DNA from: an uncultured archaeon
GTDB lineage: Archaea > Thermoproteota > Nitrososphaeria > JACIWG01
Length of the DNA stretch: 43,212 bases
Assembly: GCA_938034445.1 (NCBI GenBank)
Contig: CALHLD010000046.1
Coordinates: 1-43,212, forward strand
Direction: 5' to 3'
The notes under the pieces are model-generated. The model was not told the origin of the DNA and did no database searches. It saw nothing but the letters and a program-made list of their open reading frames with translations. Within the stretch, counting starts at the first letter, position 1. Each line of letters opens with the position of its first letter. The translations under genes and the position numbers were made by a program. Positions 32,863 to 41,312 of the stretch are shown here, in pieces.

Positions 32863-33585
32863 ATGACAAAACTCTTGTACATGGACGACTCTTACCTAAA
32901 AGAGTTTGAGGCTGAAGTTTTAGAAGTATTAGGTGAAGAGGTTGTATTAGATCAAACCGCATTCTATCCAAGAGGCGGTGGCTTGCCAGAGGATAGGGGA
33001 ACAATTTTTAAAGGACAAGAAAGGTATTTAGTTGACAATGTAAGGAAAGAGGGTGATAAAGTTTTCCATCATATTACTACCGTAGGCTTATTTTTAGGTG
33101 ATAAAGTGAAAGGAGTTATCGACTGGGAGAAAAGGTATACTGTAATGAGAATGCACACCGCATTACATGCCTTAGCTTCTGTATTTAATAGGGAGACTGG
33201 TGCATTAATTACAGGAAATCAGGTTGGAATAGATGTTTCTAGATTAGATGTTAATATCGAAAAATTTGATAGAAAATTGATTGAAGAAGTCTTTTTGAAA
33301 ACAAATGAGGAACTTTCAAAAAACAGGAACGTGAAAATCTATTATCTATCAAGAGAAGAAGCATTTAAGATTCCAGGTATAGTTAAGCTTGCTGAAGCAA
33401 TGCCGCCAAATATAGAGAAATTGAGGATAGTGGAGATAGAAGGGTTAGATATTCAAGCTGATGGAGGCCCTCATGTCATAAACACGAGTGAAGTTGGATC
33501 CCTTAAGCTTGTTAGAGTTGAGAACAAGGGTAAAAATAATAGGAGAGTCTACTTTTCATTAGAACCAAGCAAAATAAAAGGATAG
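32863..33585 (+). CDS. alaX: Alanyl-tRNA editing protein AlaX-M
   Basis: A 240-residue stand-alone editing protein related to the second half of alanyl-tRNA synthetase. It removes Ser or Gly wrongly attached to tRNA-Ala. The zinc ligands H98 and H102 are in MHTALHALAS, the Gly-rich loop is YPRGGGLPEDRG near 35, and the third metal site reads QADGGPHVINTSEVG. The usual Thr of the DGGTH motif is Pro here. Length fits AlaX-M. A LigD-type phosphoesterase gene begins 10 bases later, probably on the same transcript. Confidence 0.88.
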   Translation: MTKLLYMDDSYLKEFEAEVLEVLGEEVVLDQTAFYPRGGGLPEDRGTIFKGQERYLVDNVRKEGDKVFHHITTVGLFLGDKVKGVIDWEKRYTVMRMHTALHALASVFNRETGALITGNQVGIDVSRLDVNIEKFDRKLIEEVFLKTNEELSKNRNVKIYYLSREEAFKIPGIVKLAEAMPPNIEKLRIVEIEGLDIQADGGPHVINTSEVGSLKLVRVENKGKNNRRVYFSLEPSKIKG

Positions 33586-33594
33586 AAGATTCAA

Positions 33595-33960
33595 ATGAGC
33601 CCAATATTTGTTGTTCAAGAACATTGGGCGACACATCATCACTTTGATTTTAGGCTGGAAATGGATGGAGTCCTAAAGTCTTGGGCTATACCTAAAGATA
33701 TACCACTTGAACGTGGCGTCAGAAGGCTTGCAATAAATGTTGAAGACCACAGTCTAGAGTATGCCGATTTTGAAGGCAAAATTCCAGAAGGAGAATATGG
33801 TGCTGGAGAGGTTCTGATATGGGATAAAGGAAAATATGAACTGGTTGAGAGATCTGAAAACAAGATAAAATTTAGGCTGTATGGAGAAAAATTAAAAGGC
33901 ACATATCAACTGATAAGGTTTAAAGAAGGAAATCAGTGGCTTTTGATGAAAGTAGAGTAA
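33595..33960 (+). CDS. LigD-type 3'-phosphoesterase, stand-alone
   Basis: A 121-residue protein equal to the phosphoesterase domain of bacterial LigD, which trims 3'-phosphate or 3'-ribonucleotide ends for DNA repair. The catalytic set matches Pseudomonas LigD spacing exactly: H10, H16, D18 and R20 in VQEHWATHHHFDFRLE, and H52 in VEDHSLEY (counterparts of H42, H48, D50, R52 and H84). Archaea often encode it as a separate gene. No ligase or Ku gene is in the window. It follows alaX by 10 bases. Confidence 0.92.
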   Translation: MSPIFVVQEHWATHHHFDFRLEMDGVLKSWAIPKDIPLERGVRRLAINVEDHSLEYADFEGKIPEGEYGAGEVLIWDKGKYELVERSENKIKFRLYGEKLKGTYQLIRFKEGNQWLLMKVE

Positions 33961-34019
33961 AAAGTATTTTTCCAAAACCTACCATTTTTATATGCTTATC
34001 ACTTCTTCAATAAGTTTAA

Positions 34020-34388
34020 TCAATTTTTACTAGATTTTCTCCTTTCATACTCTAATCTTTGTTGATAATATTTCTCTAAACCTTCTACGCTCATATTCTT
34101 ATATTCGTCAACCAACAATTCTCTATACCTATCATTTTCTATAAAATATTTTATTGCATAACTACATTGTGGTACAATCTTCAATCCTTCCTTTAAAGCA
34201 TACTCAATTGCTGCATCAGTCATTAATTTAGCAATACCACGTCCCCTAAAAGCTGGCGGCGTATAAGTTTCTATCAAATACATTATTCCATTTTCAACCT
34301 TATATCTCAAGTATGCCTTAGACTTATTCGGTAACCTTACATAAAAAACTGTTTTTGTACGTTCAACCTTAAGCTCATTATCATCCAT
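34020..34388 (-). CDS. Small GNAT-family acetyltransferase (COG2388-like)
   Basis: A 122-residue minimal GNAT-fold protein of the YjdJ/COG2388 type. The acetyl-CoA loop is PPAFRGRGIAKLMTDAA, and the later KIVPQCSYAIKYF contains the conserved Cys-Ser-Tyr-x3-Phe region of this group. Function is unknown; some relatives bind CoA only. A basic helical tail (EKYYQQRLEYERRKSS) extends the C-terminus by about 20 residues. The gene is single, with short gaps to its neighbours. Confidence 0.8.
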   Translation of the reverse strand: MDDNELKVERTKTVFYVRLPNKSKAYLRYKVENGIMYLIETYTPPAFRGRGIAKLMTDAAIEYALKEGLKIVPQCSYAIKYFIENDRYRELLVDEYKNMSVEGLEKYYQQRLEYERRKSSKN

Positions 34389-34475
34389 AACAAAAACTTA
34401 TTCTAATACAATTATTAAGTATTGTGTCCACCAAATAAAGTTCTGAGTGCGCATACACATAATTTATGTTAATTA

Positions 34476-35630
34476 TTAATCTTTTTCAAGTGCTTTATAT
34501 GCTGCTTCTACTCCATTTCCTATCCTTTCTATCATGCCTAATTCTTTTAGTGTTATTTCTAGTGCTTGTATAAGCTGTACTAAGTATTGTGGGTTCGCTG
34601 TTGTTCCCATGTGCCCTATTCTCAAAGATCTACCCTTCAACTTTCCTAGCCCGCCACTTATTATCATGTTGTGTTCTTCTAGAAGTTTTGAGACGATTTT
34701 TTTGTCTAAGCCTTCCTGGACTGAGAATGCCGTTACTGTTGGACTAGCATATTCTTCTTTTGGTATCGGGTTTAGGTTCATGGCCCTTAGTGCTGCACGA
34801 CATGCTCTAGCAACTTTAATGTGTCTTCTATACCTGTTCTCTAATCCTTCTTGAAAAGCTTTGCTTGCAACATAATAGAACGCTCTTACAACAGAAGTTG
34901 GCATTGAAGTTGGATGAGGATGATTTTCAAAAAATTTTGACATCTCCATGTAAACGGGTAAGTTAAAGTAGTAGCTTTTAACCGGACTCTCACGTTTTTG
35001 CACATAATCTAGAAATTTTTCACTTATCGCAACAGGACAAACTCCGTTAATACCTGAGAGACATTTGCTTGCATAGCCTACAGCATAATCTACACACCAT
35101 CCATCGAAGTCAAAATCTACACCACCAAAAGATGAGATCGCATCAACACATAATAGTTTATCATATTTTTTTACAACCTTTGCAACAGATGGCACATCAT
35201 TTAGAACTCCTGTTGAAGTTTCATTTTGGACCATAAAAACAGCCTTAACATTAGGATTTTCATCAAGTACTTTCTTCAATTCTCCTAAATCTATTGGCGA
35301 ACCCCAATCGCTACATACTTCAATTACATTTGCGCGATGCAGTTTTAAAATCTTTCCAATAAGTTCACCGAACAGACCATTACAAAGATTAACAACACAG
35401 GTTCCTTCTTCTACTACATTAAATACTGCCATTTCAACGGCAACAATGCCAGGAATAGGAAGAAGTGTAACAAAACCATCAGTCTTAAAAATCTTTTTTG
35501 CGACATCACAAGCCTTTTCATATAGTTCAACCCATTCCTTACCATAGTGTGGTATAACAGGTTTAGAAAGTTCTAAAAGTACATCATATTCGACTTCAGA
35601 GGGTCCAGGTATAAATAAAATTCTTTTCAT
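34476..35630 (-). CDS. Class V aminotransferase, alanine-glyoxylate/serine-pyruvate type
   Basis: A 384-residue PLP enzyme of fold type I. The opening RILFIPGPSEV, the cofactor-binding VDAISSFGGVDFDFDGWCVDY and the PLP Lys in VGYASKCLSGINGV (about residue 193) are typical, and the C-terminal GKLKGRSLRIGHMGTTA holds the substrate-carboxylate Arg. Members transfer amino groups among alanine, serine, glyoxylate and pyruvate, or act in phosphonate use. Which one applies here cannot be told. It diverges from the flavoprotein gene across about 100 bases of promoter sequence. Confidence 0.87.
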   Translation of the reverse strand: MKRILFIPGPSEVEYDVLLELSKPVIPHYGKEWVELYEKACDVAKKIFKTDGFVTLLPIPGIVAVEMAVFNVVEEGTCVVNLCNGLFGELIGKILKLHRANVIEVCSDWGSPIDLGELKKVLDENPNVKAVFMVQNETSTGVLNDVPSVAKVVKKYDKLLCVDAISSFGGVDFDFDGWCVDYAVGYASKCLSGINGVCPVAISEKFLDYVQKRESPVKSYYFNLPVYMEMSKFFENHPHPTSMPTSVVRAFYYVASKAFQEGLENRYRRHIKVARACRAALRAMNLNPIPKEEYASPTVTAFSVQEGLDKKIVSKLLEEHNMIISGGLGKLKGRSLRIGHMGTTANPQYLVQLIQALEITLKELGMIERIGNGVEAAYKALEKD

Positions 35631-35701
35631 ACAACTTATAGTTTATCTTAATTAATATTTATATTTTTAGAATTTATCTATAAATGTCTCTTTCTGATAA
35701 T

Positions 35702-35710
35702 GTTTATATA
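35702..35710 (+). promoter_or_regulatory. TATA box of the flavoprotein gene
   Basis: gtttatata at 35702-35710 lies about 30 bases before the ATG at 35741. It argues for that ATG over the one at 35684. A second TATA-like site (aatatttatat, 35655-35666) could drive a longer message. Confidence 0.45.
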
Positions 35711-35740
35711 GTAAATTTTTTCAGTATATATTTGAGCGAT

Positions 35741-36673
35741 ATGGCTCGTGTACTAGGGTTTTTGGGAAGTGCAAGAAAAGATGGGTATACTGTAAAGGTT
35801 TTAAATGAAGCTTTAGAGGGGGCGAAATCGGTTCCTAATGTAGAAGTTGAGCTAGTATACCTCTTAGATTATAGTTTTGGACCTTGTACCTCATGTTATG
35901 AATGTATAAGGATGCCTGAACATAGATGCATTCAACAGGATGACATGGGCTTTAAAGGAGAAGGAAAGTTGTGGAAAAAGGTTGAAAAAGCCAACGGTTT
36001 TATCTTTGCTGCACCAGTTCACTTTTGGAGTGCTGATGCCTTAACACACACATTTATAGAAAGACTTTATCCCTTCCTTTGGAGTGGAGAATTAAAGGGT
36101 ATACCTGCGGCAACTATAACGGTAGCCAGCAATCAAGGTTTCCAGATAGTCGCAAATACAATGCTATGTGAATGGGCATTTACTATGGTCATGAAATACG
36201 TGGGCGGATTACCCGTGCATGTAGCATATTTGGATGAAGCCTTACCCAGAGCAAGATATTTGGGGATGAAGCTTGGTGAGGCAGCATTAAAGGATGAAAA
36301 AGAGGGGAGAAAGGCTCCAACAGATGAAGAAATATGGCTTTATTATCAGGACAAACCATGGAGCGTTTTCCCGAATTATATTGAGAATTTAACTATGGGT
36401 ACACGTGATCCAAAACTATCCATAATAAAAAGAGCTTTAGCTTTAGGCACGTTTAAAAGAAAGGAGGCAATAGAGTTACTAAAGAAGGCGGATGAAGAGT
36501 TTGACAACTACGCCCATTATTATAGTCTCAACGATTACGAAAATGCACTTAAAAGTTTAGTTAAGGCAAGCGCCTTTTGGACGCATGCAACTTGGAAAGA
36601 ATTTCTTGAAGAACAGCTTATAAAAGCACCCCCTCCAAAGGCATATCGCCCTCTAGAAGGAACTAGCACTTGA
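35741..36673 (+). CDS. Flavodoxin-fold FMN reductase-like protein with cysteine motif
   Basis: About 310 residues from ATG 35741 (MARVLGFLGSARKDGYT, the normal opening of NADPH-dependent FMN reductases). GPCTSCYECIRMPEHRC (about 50-66) has the cysteine spacing seen in iron-sulfur flavoproteins. APVHFWSADALTHTFIERL is the flavin-loop region. After residue 190 the chain has about 120 helical residues with Tyr- and Lys-rich segments that are not part of the basic flavodoxin fold. An ATG at 35684 would add 19 residues, but a TATA box lies between the two. Electron carrier or reductase role is inferred. Confidence 0.8.
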   Translation: MARVLGFLGSARKDGYTVKVLNEALEGAKSVPNVEVELVYLLDYSFGPCTSCYECIRMPEHRCIQQDDMGFKGEGKLWKKVEKANGFIFAAPVHFWSADALTHTFIERLYPFLWSGELKGIPAATITVASNQGFQIVANTMLCEWAFTMVMKYVGGLPVHVAYLDEALPRARYLGMKLGEAALKDEKEGRKAPTDEEIWLYYQDKPWSVFPNYIENLTMGTRDPKLSIIKRALALGTFKRKEAIELLKKADEEFDNYAHYYSLNDYENALKSLVKASAFWTHATWKEFLEEQLIKAPPPKAYRPLEGTST

Positions 36674-36702
36674 TAACCTTAAAACCCCCCTCATTTTTTA
36701 AG

Positions 36703-36714
36703 CTTTATAAATAT
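36703..36714 (+). promoter_or_regulatory. TATA box of the metallo-beta-lactamase gene
   Basis: ctttataaatat lies about 25 bases before the ATG at 36735, pointing to a message with a very short leader. A second AT-rich ttatataaaa is directly before the ATG and is too close to serve this start. Confidence 0.5.
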
Positions 36715-36734
36715 GTGTACTCTTATATAAAAGT

Positions 36735-37487
36735 ATGAAAATTGTAAGGGATGTATATTTGGTAGGAAGTGGGCAAATCCGTCTTTCAAATCCTATGGAT
36801 TGTCACATCTATTTGATAGATGGTGGAAATGAGCTTGCGTTAGTTGATGCTGGAGTTGGATTGGATACTGGGCTAATAATTGAAAATATACGTAATGAGG
36901 GTTTTGATGAAAAGAATGTTCGCTATCTTTTGCTTACTCATACTCATGCTGATCATGCCGGTGGATGTAAAAAGCTTAAGAGGGCAATAGGTTGTAAAAT
37001 TATTACATCGGATATCGAGGGTAAAATGCTTGAAAGTGGAAGTGAAGAGGATCTTGGACTAGATGTGGCTAAAAGAAGTAATATATATCCTAAAGACTAC
37101 ATATTTGAACATTGTAATGTCGATCAAACGGTTAAAGATCATGACATAATTATGGTTGGGAAGTATAGTATAAGAGCAATCATAGTCCCAGGCCACAGTA
37201 AAGGATCAGTATGCTATCTTTTAGACCAAAATGGTTACAGAATACTATTTTCCTCTGATGTAGTTTTCTTTGGAGGAACAATCGGATTAGGAAATTGGCC
37301 TGGTTCAAGCTTAGAAGAATATAGAAAAAATATAGGAAAACTTAGTAACCTCTCTATTGACGCTCTACTTCCAGGCCACTTTATTTGGACATTAAAAGAT
37401 GGACAAGCGCATTTAAATAAAGCTGTAGAAAACCTTAAGCTAGCTTGGGTTCCACCAGCTTGGCAACATCAACATCCTCACTTCTAA
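36735..37487 (+). CDS. Metallo-beta-lactamase fold hydrolase
   Basis: A 250-residue metallo-beta-lactamase fold protein. The metal motif is LLTHTHADHAGG (residues about 66-77), the next His is in VPGHSKGS, the bridging Asp in FSSDVVFFGG, and the final His in LLPGHFIWT. The layout resembles glyoxalase II-like hydrolases. The C-terminus is unusual, WVPPAWQHQHPHF, with three extra His residues that might bind metal. Substrate is unknown. It follows the flavoprotein gene by 61 bases but has its own TATA box. Confidence 0.85.
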   Translation: MKIVRDVYLVGSGQIRLSNPMDCHIYLIDGGNELALVDAGVGLDTGLIIENIRNEGFDEKNVRYLLLTHTHADHAGGCKKLKRAIGCKIITSDIEGKMLESGSEEDLGLDVAKRSNIYPKDYIFEHCNVDQTVKDHDIIMVGKYSIRAIIVPGHSKGSVCYLLDQNGYRILFSSDVVFFGGTIGLGNWPGSSLEEYRKNIGKLSNLSIDALLPGHFIWTLKDGQAHLNKAVENLKLAWVPPAWQHQHPHF

Positions 37488-37501
37488 AAAAAGAAGTGGG
37501 G
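37476..37501. terminator. Hairpin between convergent genes
   Basis: cctcacttct (37476-37485) and agaagtgggg (37492-37501) can pair over ten bases with one G-T wobble around an A6 loop. The stem includes the stop codon of the metallo-beta-lactamase gene and ends just before the stop of the MFS gene. It may separate the two converging transcripts. Archaeal terminators need mainly T runs, so the role is uncertain. Confidence 0.4.
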
Positions 37502-37507
37502 GGTTAA

Positions 37508-38707
37508 CTACTTCTTCCTAATCGTTAGAGCGACTATTCCACCAATAAGTGCAAGTATAGCTGGAAAAGACCATGAGGCCATTAAACTTCCTGTAGCATC
37601 ATAAAGGTAGCCCATTACCAAAGGCACAATAACAGAGCCTAATGAGGATGTAAATGAGAGGAAACCGAAGGCGAACCCTATTAAAGATGGGGAAACAGCT
37701 TCAGCTCCAGCTGCGAATGTTGCAGCATTAGAAACCCAATTAAAGATACCAACAAGAACTATTGCAAACATTGTTAAGTATAAGATATTTGAAGAGCCAA
37801 TCAGATAGTATGCGAGTGCACAAATTATAGTAGGCAACCATATCATTATCTTCCTTCCAAATTTTGGTTTCAGCTTATCAGAAATCCATCCACCAGCCAC
37901 ATGGAAAGGTACAGCGGTAATTGAGGCAATTCCTGCTAAAGCTGCGGCTTCAGCCTCGCTCATTTTCAAATTACTTATCATTGTTGTGGGAGCCCATGTC
38001 GCATAACCAGTGAATATTCCAACAATTGCAAACCAAGCGATACCAACCTTCCATAGGTCTACACTCTTAATAGCTTCCCCTAATGAAGGTGGATCAACAG
38101 CCTTCTCCTTTATTATACCAGGGTTTGTAGTAACAGGTGCCTCCCTGCGGATAGCAAAAACAATGAGTGCCCAAATCAGTGAGAAAATTCCAATACCTAG
38201 AGCCGTCGCTCTCCAGCCTAAAGAAGAAAGTATATAACCCATTGCAAAAATGCCTATGATTCCAGATCCACTATATCCTGAAATTAAAAAACCTAAAGCT
38301 GTACCTAACTCTTCAGGCGGAAACCATTTTGTAGTCCAAGCCTGAGGGGGAGAAACACATAAAGCAACACCTATACCGATCAATAATCTAGCCACCGCTA
38401 GAGTCCAGAAATCGTATGTCGCATTAAATGCGATCAAACCAATGCCCAATATTAAGGTGCCCAAAGCACCCAATATTCTTCCACCATAACGATCTATAAG
38501 GATTCCAATCGGAATAGCGAGAATAACACCTGGAACCCACGCCATTGTCATTAATGTTCCAGCTTGCCATCCAGCTAAATTGAATTCGGGAATAAGTAAA
38601 GGTATCATGGCACCAATACTAAAGATTGCAGTACCCTGCAGAAGCCATATAACCCAAGATAACCCCAGCACAACCCATCTGAACCCAACCTTTTTCTCTT
38701 TTGACAA
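37508..38707 (-). CDS. Major facilitator superfamily transporter
   Basis: A 399-residue membrane protein with about twelve helices. The MFS loop motif between helices 2 and 3 is GILIDRYGGRILG (about 68-80), its repeat between helices 8 and 9 is GGWISDKLKPKFGRK, and the antiporter-like helix 4-5 region is ARLLIGIGVALCVSPPQAWTTKWFPPEELG. The latter resembles carriers of small anions and carboxylates, but substrate is not decided. The gene faces the metallo-beta-lactamase gene tail to tail. Confidence 0.88.
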   Translation of the reverse strand: MSKEKKVGFRWVVLGLSWVIWLLQGTAIFSIGAMIPLLIPEFNLAGWQAGTLMTMAWVPGVILAIPIGILIDRYGGRILGALGTLILGIGLIAFNATYDFWTLAVARLLIGIGVALCVSPPQAWTTKWFPPEELGTALGFLISGYSGSGIIGIFAMGYILSSLGWRATALGIGIFSLIWALIVFAIRREAPVTTNPGIIKEKAVDPPSLGEAIKSVDLWKVGIAWFAIVGIFTGYATWAPTTMISNLKMSEAEAAALAGIASITAVPFHVAGGWISDKLKPKFGRKIMIWLPTIICALAYYLIGSSNILYLTMFAIVLVGIFNWVSNAATFAAGAEAVSPSLIGFAFGFLSFTSSLGSVIVPLVMGYLYDATGSLMASWSFPAILALIGGIVALTIRKK

Positions 38708-39011
38708 CTTTTATCCACTCAAAAAAGTGATTTGATAAGAGTATTATATAAACTTTTAATAAGGTATGATGGCGTATGGATGTGCCCAAACCTTTCATAC
38801 ATTTTGGCTCCTATGAAGAGTTCCGCAAATGGCTTGTAGAAGAGTTTTAATAAAAAATTGTCTAATATCCTTTTGCAGGTTTAATTTTAAGAAAGAAGGA
38901 ATAGAATAGGATTTTTCAGCCCATTATTGATCACCTTTGCTTCGTATTAAAAGGCTAGGCATGTGGGGAAAATGCATTCTATTGATGCTTAAGTGTAAAT
39001 AATATTTTTAT
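38708..39011. other. Intergenic region with a 24-codon relic
   Basis: The only coding-like sequence is at 38776-38850, an ATG frame of 24 codons ending KPFIHFGSYEEFRKWLVEEF. It resembles the first residues of YdeI-type proteins and has a TATA-like attatataaa about 30 bases upstream. It may be the start of a lost gene. Beyond it, around 38995-39010, AT-rich sequence supplies the polymerase promoter. No RNA gene was recognised. Confidence 0.35.
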
Positions 39012-41309
39012 ATGTCTACCAAATTATTATCGTTAATGCCCTTGTACTGGATTCTTGATGTTTCTGGGGAAGAGGAGTCCAATGAGATTGAAATGTGGGC
39101 TGTTTCTGAGGATGGAGCGCGTGTTATTATTAATGATAGTTTTTGTGCTGAATTTTATGTGCAGTCAAGTAATGTGGAGGAGGATGTGAAGAGTATTAGG
39201 GTTATAGGTGGTGTTAAGGGTGTTGAAGTTGTTAATAAGAGTTTTAAGGGTAGGTTTCTTAGTCTGCTGAAAGTTTCTATAGGTAATCGTAGGTTGAATG
39301 ATGTTGTAGAAGAGGTTAAGAGAAGATGTAAGTATTTAGTGGATGTTTTTGAGGATGATATAAGGTTTTCTAATCAATATATTTTCAGAAGAGGTGTTAT
39401 ACCATCATCGTGGATGAACCTTGATGTTATTGACTATGGCCACTCTAATGGTTATCGTATTTTTAGGTTGGATAAGATAGTTTCAGCAGACTTTGAGAGG
39501 CCGCATTTTCCACAACTTAAAATTTTAGCTTTTGATGCCATTTTCTTTTCTCCGAAGGGTTCTCCTGATCCAGAGCATGGTTCTATAGTGGCTATTTCTG
39601 TGATAACTTCTGATAATGTTTCAAAGGTTTTTGTTGGAGAAGAAAAGCTGTTAATAGATGATTTCTTGGATTTTATTAAAGATTTTGATCCTGACATAAT
39701 TGTAGGATTTAATAGTAATAGGAAAATTATTCCTTTCCTTGTCGAAAGGTCTAAGAGGATTGGATTGGAGTTTAGCGTAGGAAGGTTGGATTCTGTGCCT
39801 AGAGGTAGTGTTTATGGGCATCAGTCCATTAGGGGTAGGCTAAATATTGACTTATATGATCTGGTCGAGGAAACTCCTGAAGTGAAATTGGAGACTTTAG
39901 AAGAGTTTACCCAATTTTTAAATTTGCCAATAGAATACGATACTATAGACGAGTATGAGTTGGCTGAAGTTTGGTCTAGGGATCGTGGTCGTGTTTTAAA
40001 GTATTTGGGTCAGAGGGTTAAAGGTATTTTTGAAATATATAAGCTTGTTGACGAATACATATTTTCTCTCTCACAGCTAACTTGTATGCCTGCAGACTAT
40101 GTTCTTACTGCGTCAACAGGCTTTAGGGTTGAAAGTTATCTTTCTAAACTGGCTGTAGAAAAAAATGAGGTGATTCCATCAAGGAAGGAGGTTGTTCACA
40201 TATCATATGCTGGTGGCATGGTTAGGTCTCCGTCTCCAGGATTGCATAAGGATATTGTTGTACTCGATTTTAGGTCAATGTATCCGTCTCTTATGATAAA
40301 ATATAACATTTCTTTTGACACAATAGACCCTAATGGGCCGATAACTGTGCCTAATTCGACAATAAGGTTCAGCGATAAAGAGGGTTTCCTACCCTATGCG
40401 CTGAAGAAACTTGTTGAAGAAAGGAGAAGGATAAGGGAGAGGGCGGATTCGCTTCCAAGAGATTCTTCAGAAAAAATCATATTGGATGCTAGACAGAGGG
40501 CTATAAAGGTTATCTCAAATGCAATATACGGTTACACAGGCTGGGCTGGTGCAAGATGGTATGCTAGAGAAATAGCTGAGGTTACAGCCACCTTGGGTAG
40601 GGAAACAATTTTGAATACTATAAGAAAAGCTGAAGAACTTAAGCTAAAAATTGTGTATGGCGATACTGATTCACTTTTTATAAAAAATGATAAGAAAATA
40701 GGTGAGCTAATAAATTGGATAGAAGGAACGCTTGGGTTAGAGGTTAAGGTTGATAAAATTTACAGGACAGTACTATTTACTGAGGCTAAAAAGAAGTATG
40801 CGGGCTTAAGAGATGATGGTGGTGTAGAAATTGTCGGCCTCGAAGCTATACGTGGGGACTGGAGTGAGGTAGCAAAGGCTGCTCAGAAGGAGGTTATAGA
40901 CGCTATATTAAAGGTTGGTGTCGAGGAAGGGGTTAAGGTTGCAAGAAGGCACATAGATGATCTAATGAATCAAAGAGTTCCGTTAAAACAGCTAGTGATA
41001 TGGAAGCAGATTACAAAATCTATAGAAGATTATGAGGCTACAGCACCACATGTTGAGGTTGCGAGAAAGCTTATTGAGGAGGGGTGGAGGATACAGCCTG
41101 GAGATAAGGTTGGATATGTTGTAGTGAAGGGAACTGGAAGGCTCTATACTAGAGTGAAACCATACTTTAAAGCAAACTTGAATGAGATAGACTGGAACTA
41201 TTATATTGAAAAACAAGTTTTACCCGTCTGTATGAGGATTTTGGAGGTCTTTGGAGTAAAAGAGTCAGATTTGAAGCCGACTGTGGGCTTAACAGCCTTC
41301 TTTCAATAA
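39012..41309 (+). CDS. polB: Family B DNA polymerase with degenerate proofreading motifs
   Basis: A 765-residue family B polymerase. Synthesis motifs are intact: motif A DFRSMYPSLM (D419), motif B K499/N503/Y506-G507 in KVISNAIYGYTGW, and motif C YGDTDS (D551, D553). Proofreading is not. Exo I, usually FDIE, reads FDAI (D175 kept, I177 for Glu). Exo II, usually NSNRFD, reads NSNRKI (I239 for Asp). Exo III, usually YxxxD, reads YLGQR (R335 for Asp). The C-terminal TVGLTAFFQ resembles a PCNA-binding box. The ATG at 39036 (MPLYWILDVSG) is a plausible alternative start, because TATA-like sequence lies directly before 39012. It converges with the DHH gene after three bases. Confidence 0.92.
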   Translation: MSTKLLSLMPLYWILDVSGEEESNEIEMWAVSEDGARVIINDSFCAEFYVQSSNVEEDVKSIRVIGGVKGVEVVNKSFKGRFLSLLKVSIGNRRLNDVVEEVKRRCKYLVDVFEDDIRFSNQYIFRRGVIPSSWMNLDVIDYGHSNGYRIFRLDKIVSADFERPHFPQLKILAFDAIFFSPKGSPDPEHGSIVAISVITSDNVSKVFVGEEKLLIDDFLDFIKDFDPDIIVGFNSNRKIIPFLVERSKRIGLEFSVGRLDSVPRGSVYGHQSIRGRLNIDLYDLVEETPEVKLETLEEFTQFLNLPIEYDTIDEYELAEVWSRDRGRVLKYLGQRVKGIFEIYKLVDEYIFSLSQLTCMPADYVLTASTGFRVESYLSKLAVEKNEVIPSRKEVVHISYAGGMVRSPSPGLHKDIVVLDFRSMYPSLMIKYNISFDTIDPNGPITVPNSTIRFSDKEGFLPYALKKLVEERRRIRERADSLPRDSSEKIILDARQRAIKVISNAIYGYTGWAGARWYAREIAEVTATLGRETILNTIRKAEELKLKIVYGDTDSLFIKNDKKIGELINWIEGTLGLEVKVDKIYRTVLFTEAKKKYAGLRDDGGVEIVGLEAIRGDWSEVAKAAQKEVIDAILKVGVEEGVKVARRHIDDLMNQRVPLKQLVIWKQITKSIEDYEATAPHVEVARKLIEEGWRIQPGDKVGYVVVKGTGRLYTRVKPYFKANLNEIDWNYYIEKQVLPVCMRILEVFGVKESDLKPTVGLTAFFQ

Positions 41310-41312
41310 ACT

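Noticed and set aside
39012-41309. Identification of the polymerase as the inactivated PolB2 paralogue
   Set aside because: PolB2 proteins have degraded polymerase motifs, whereas motifs A, B and C are intact here.
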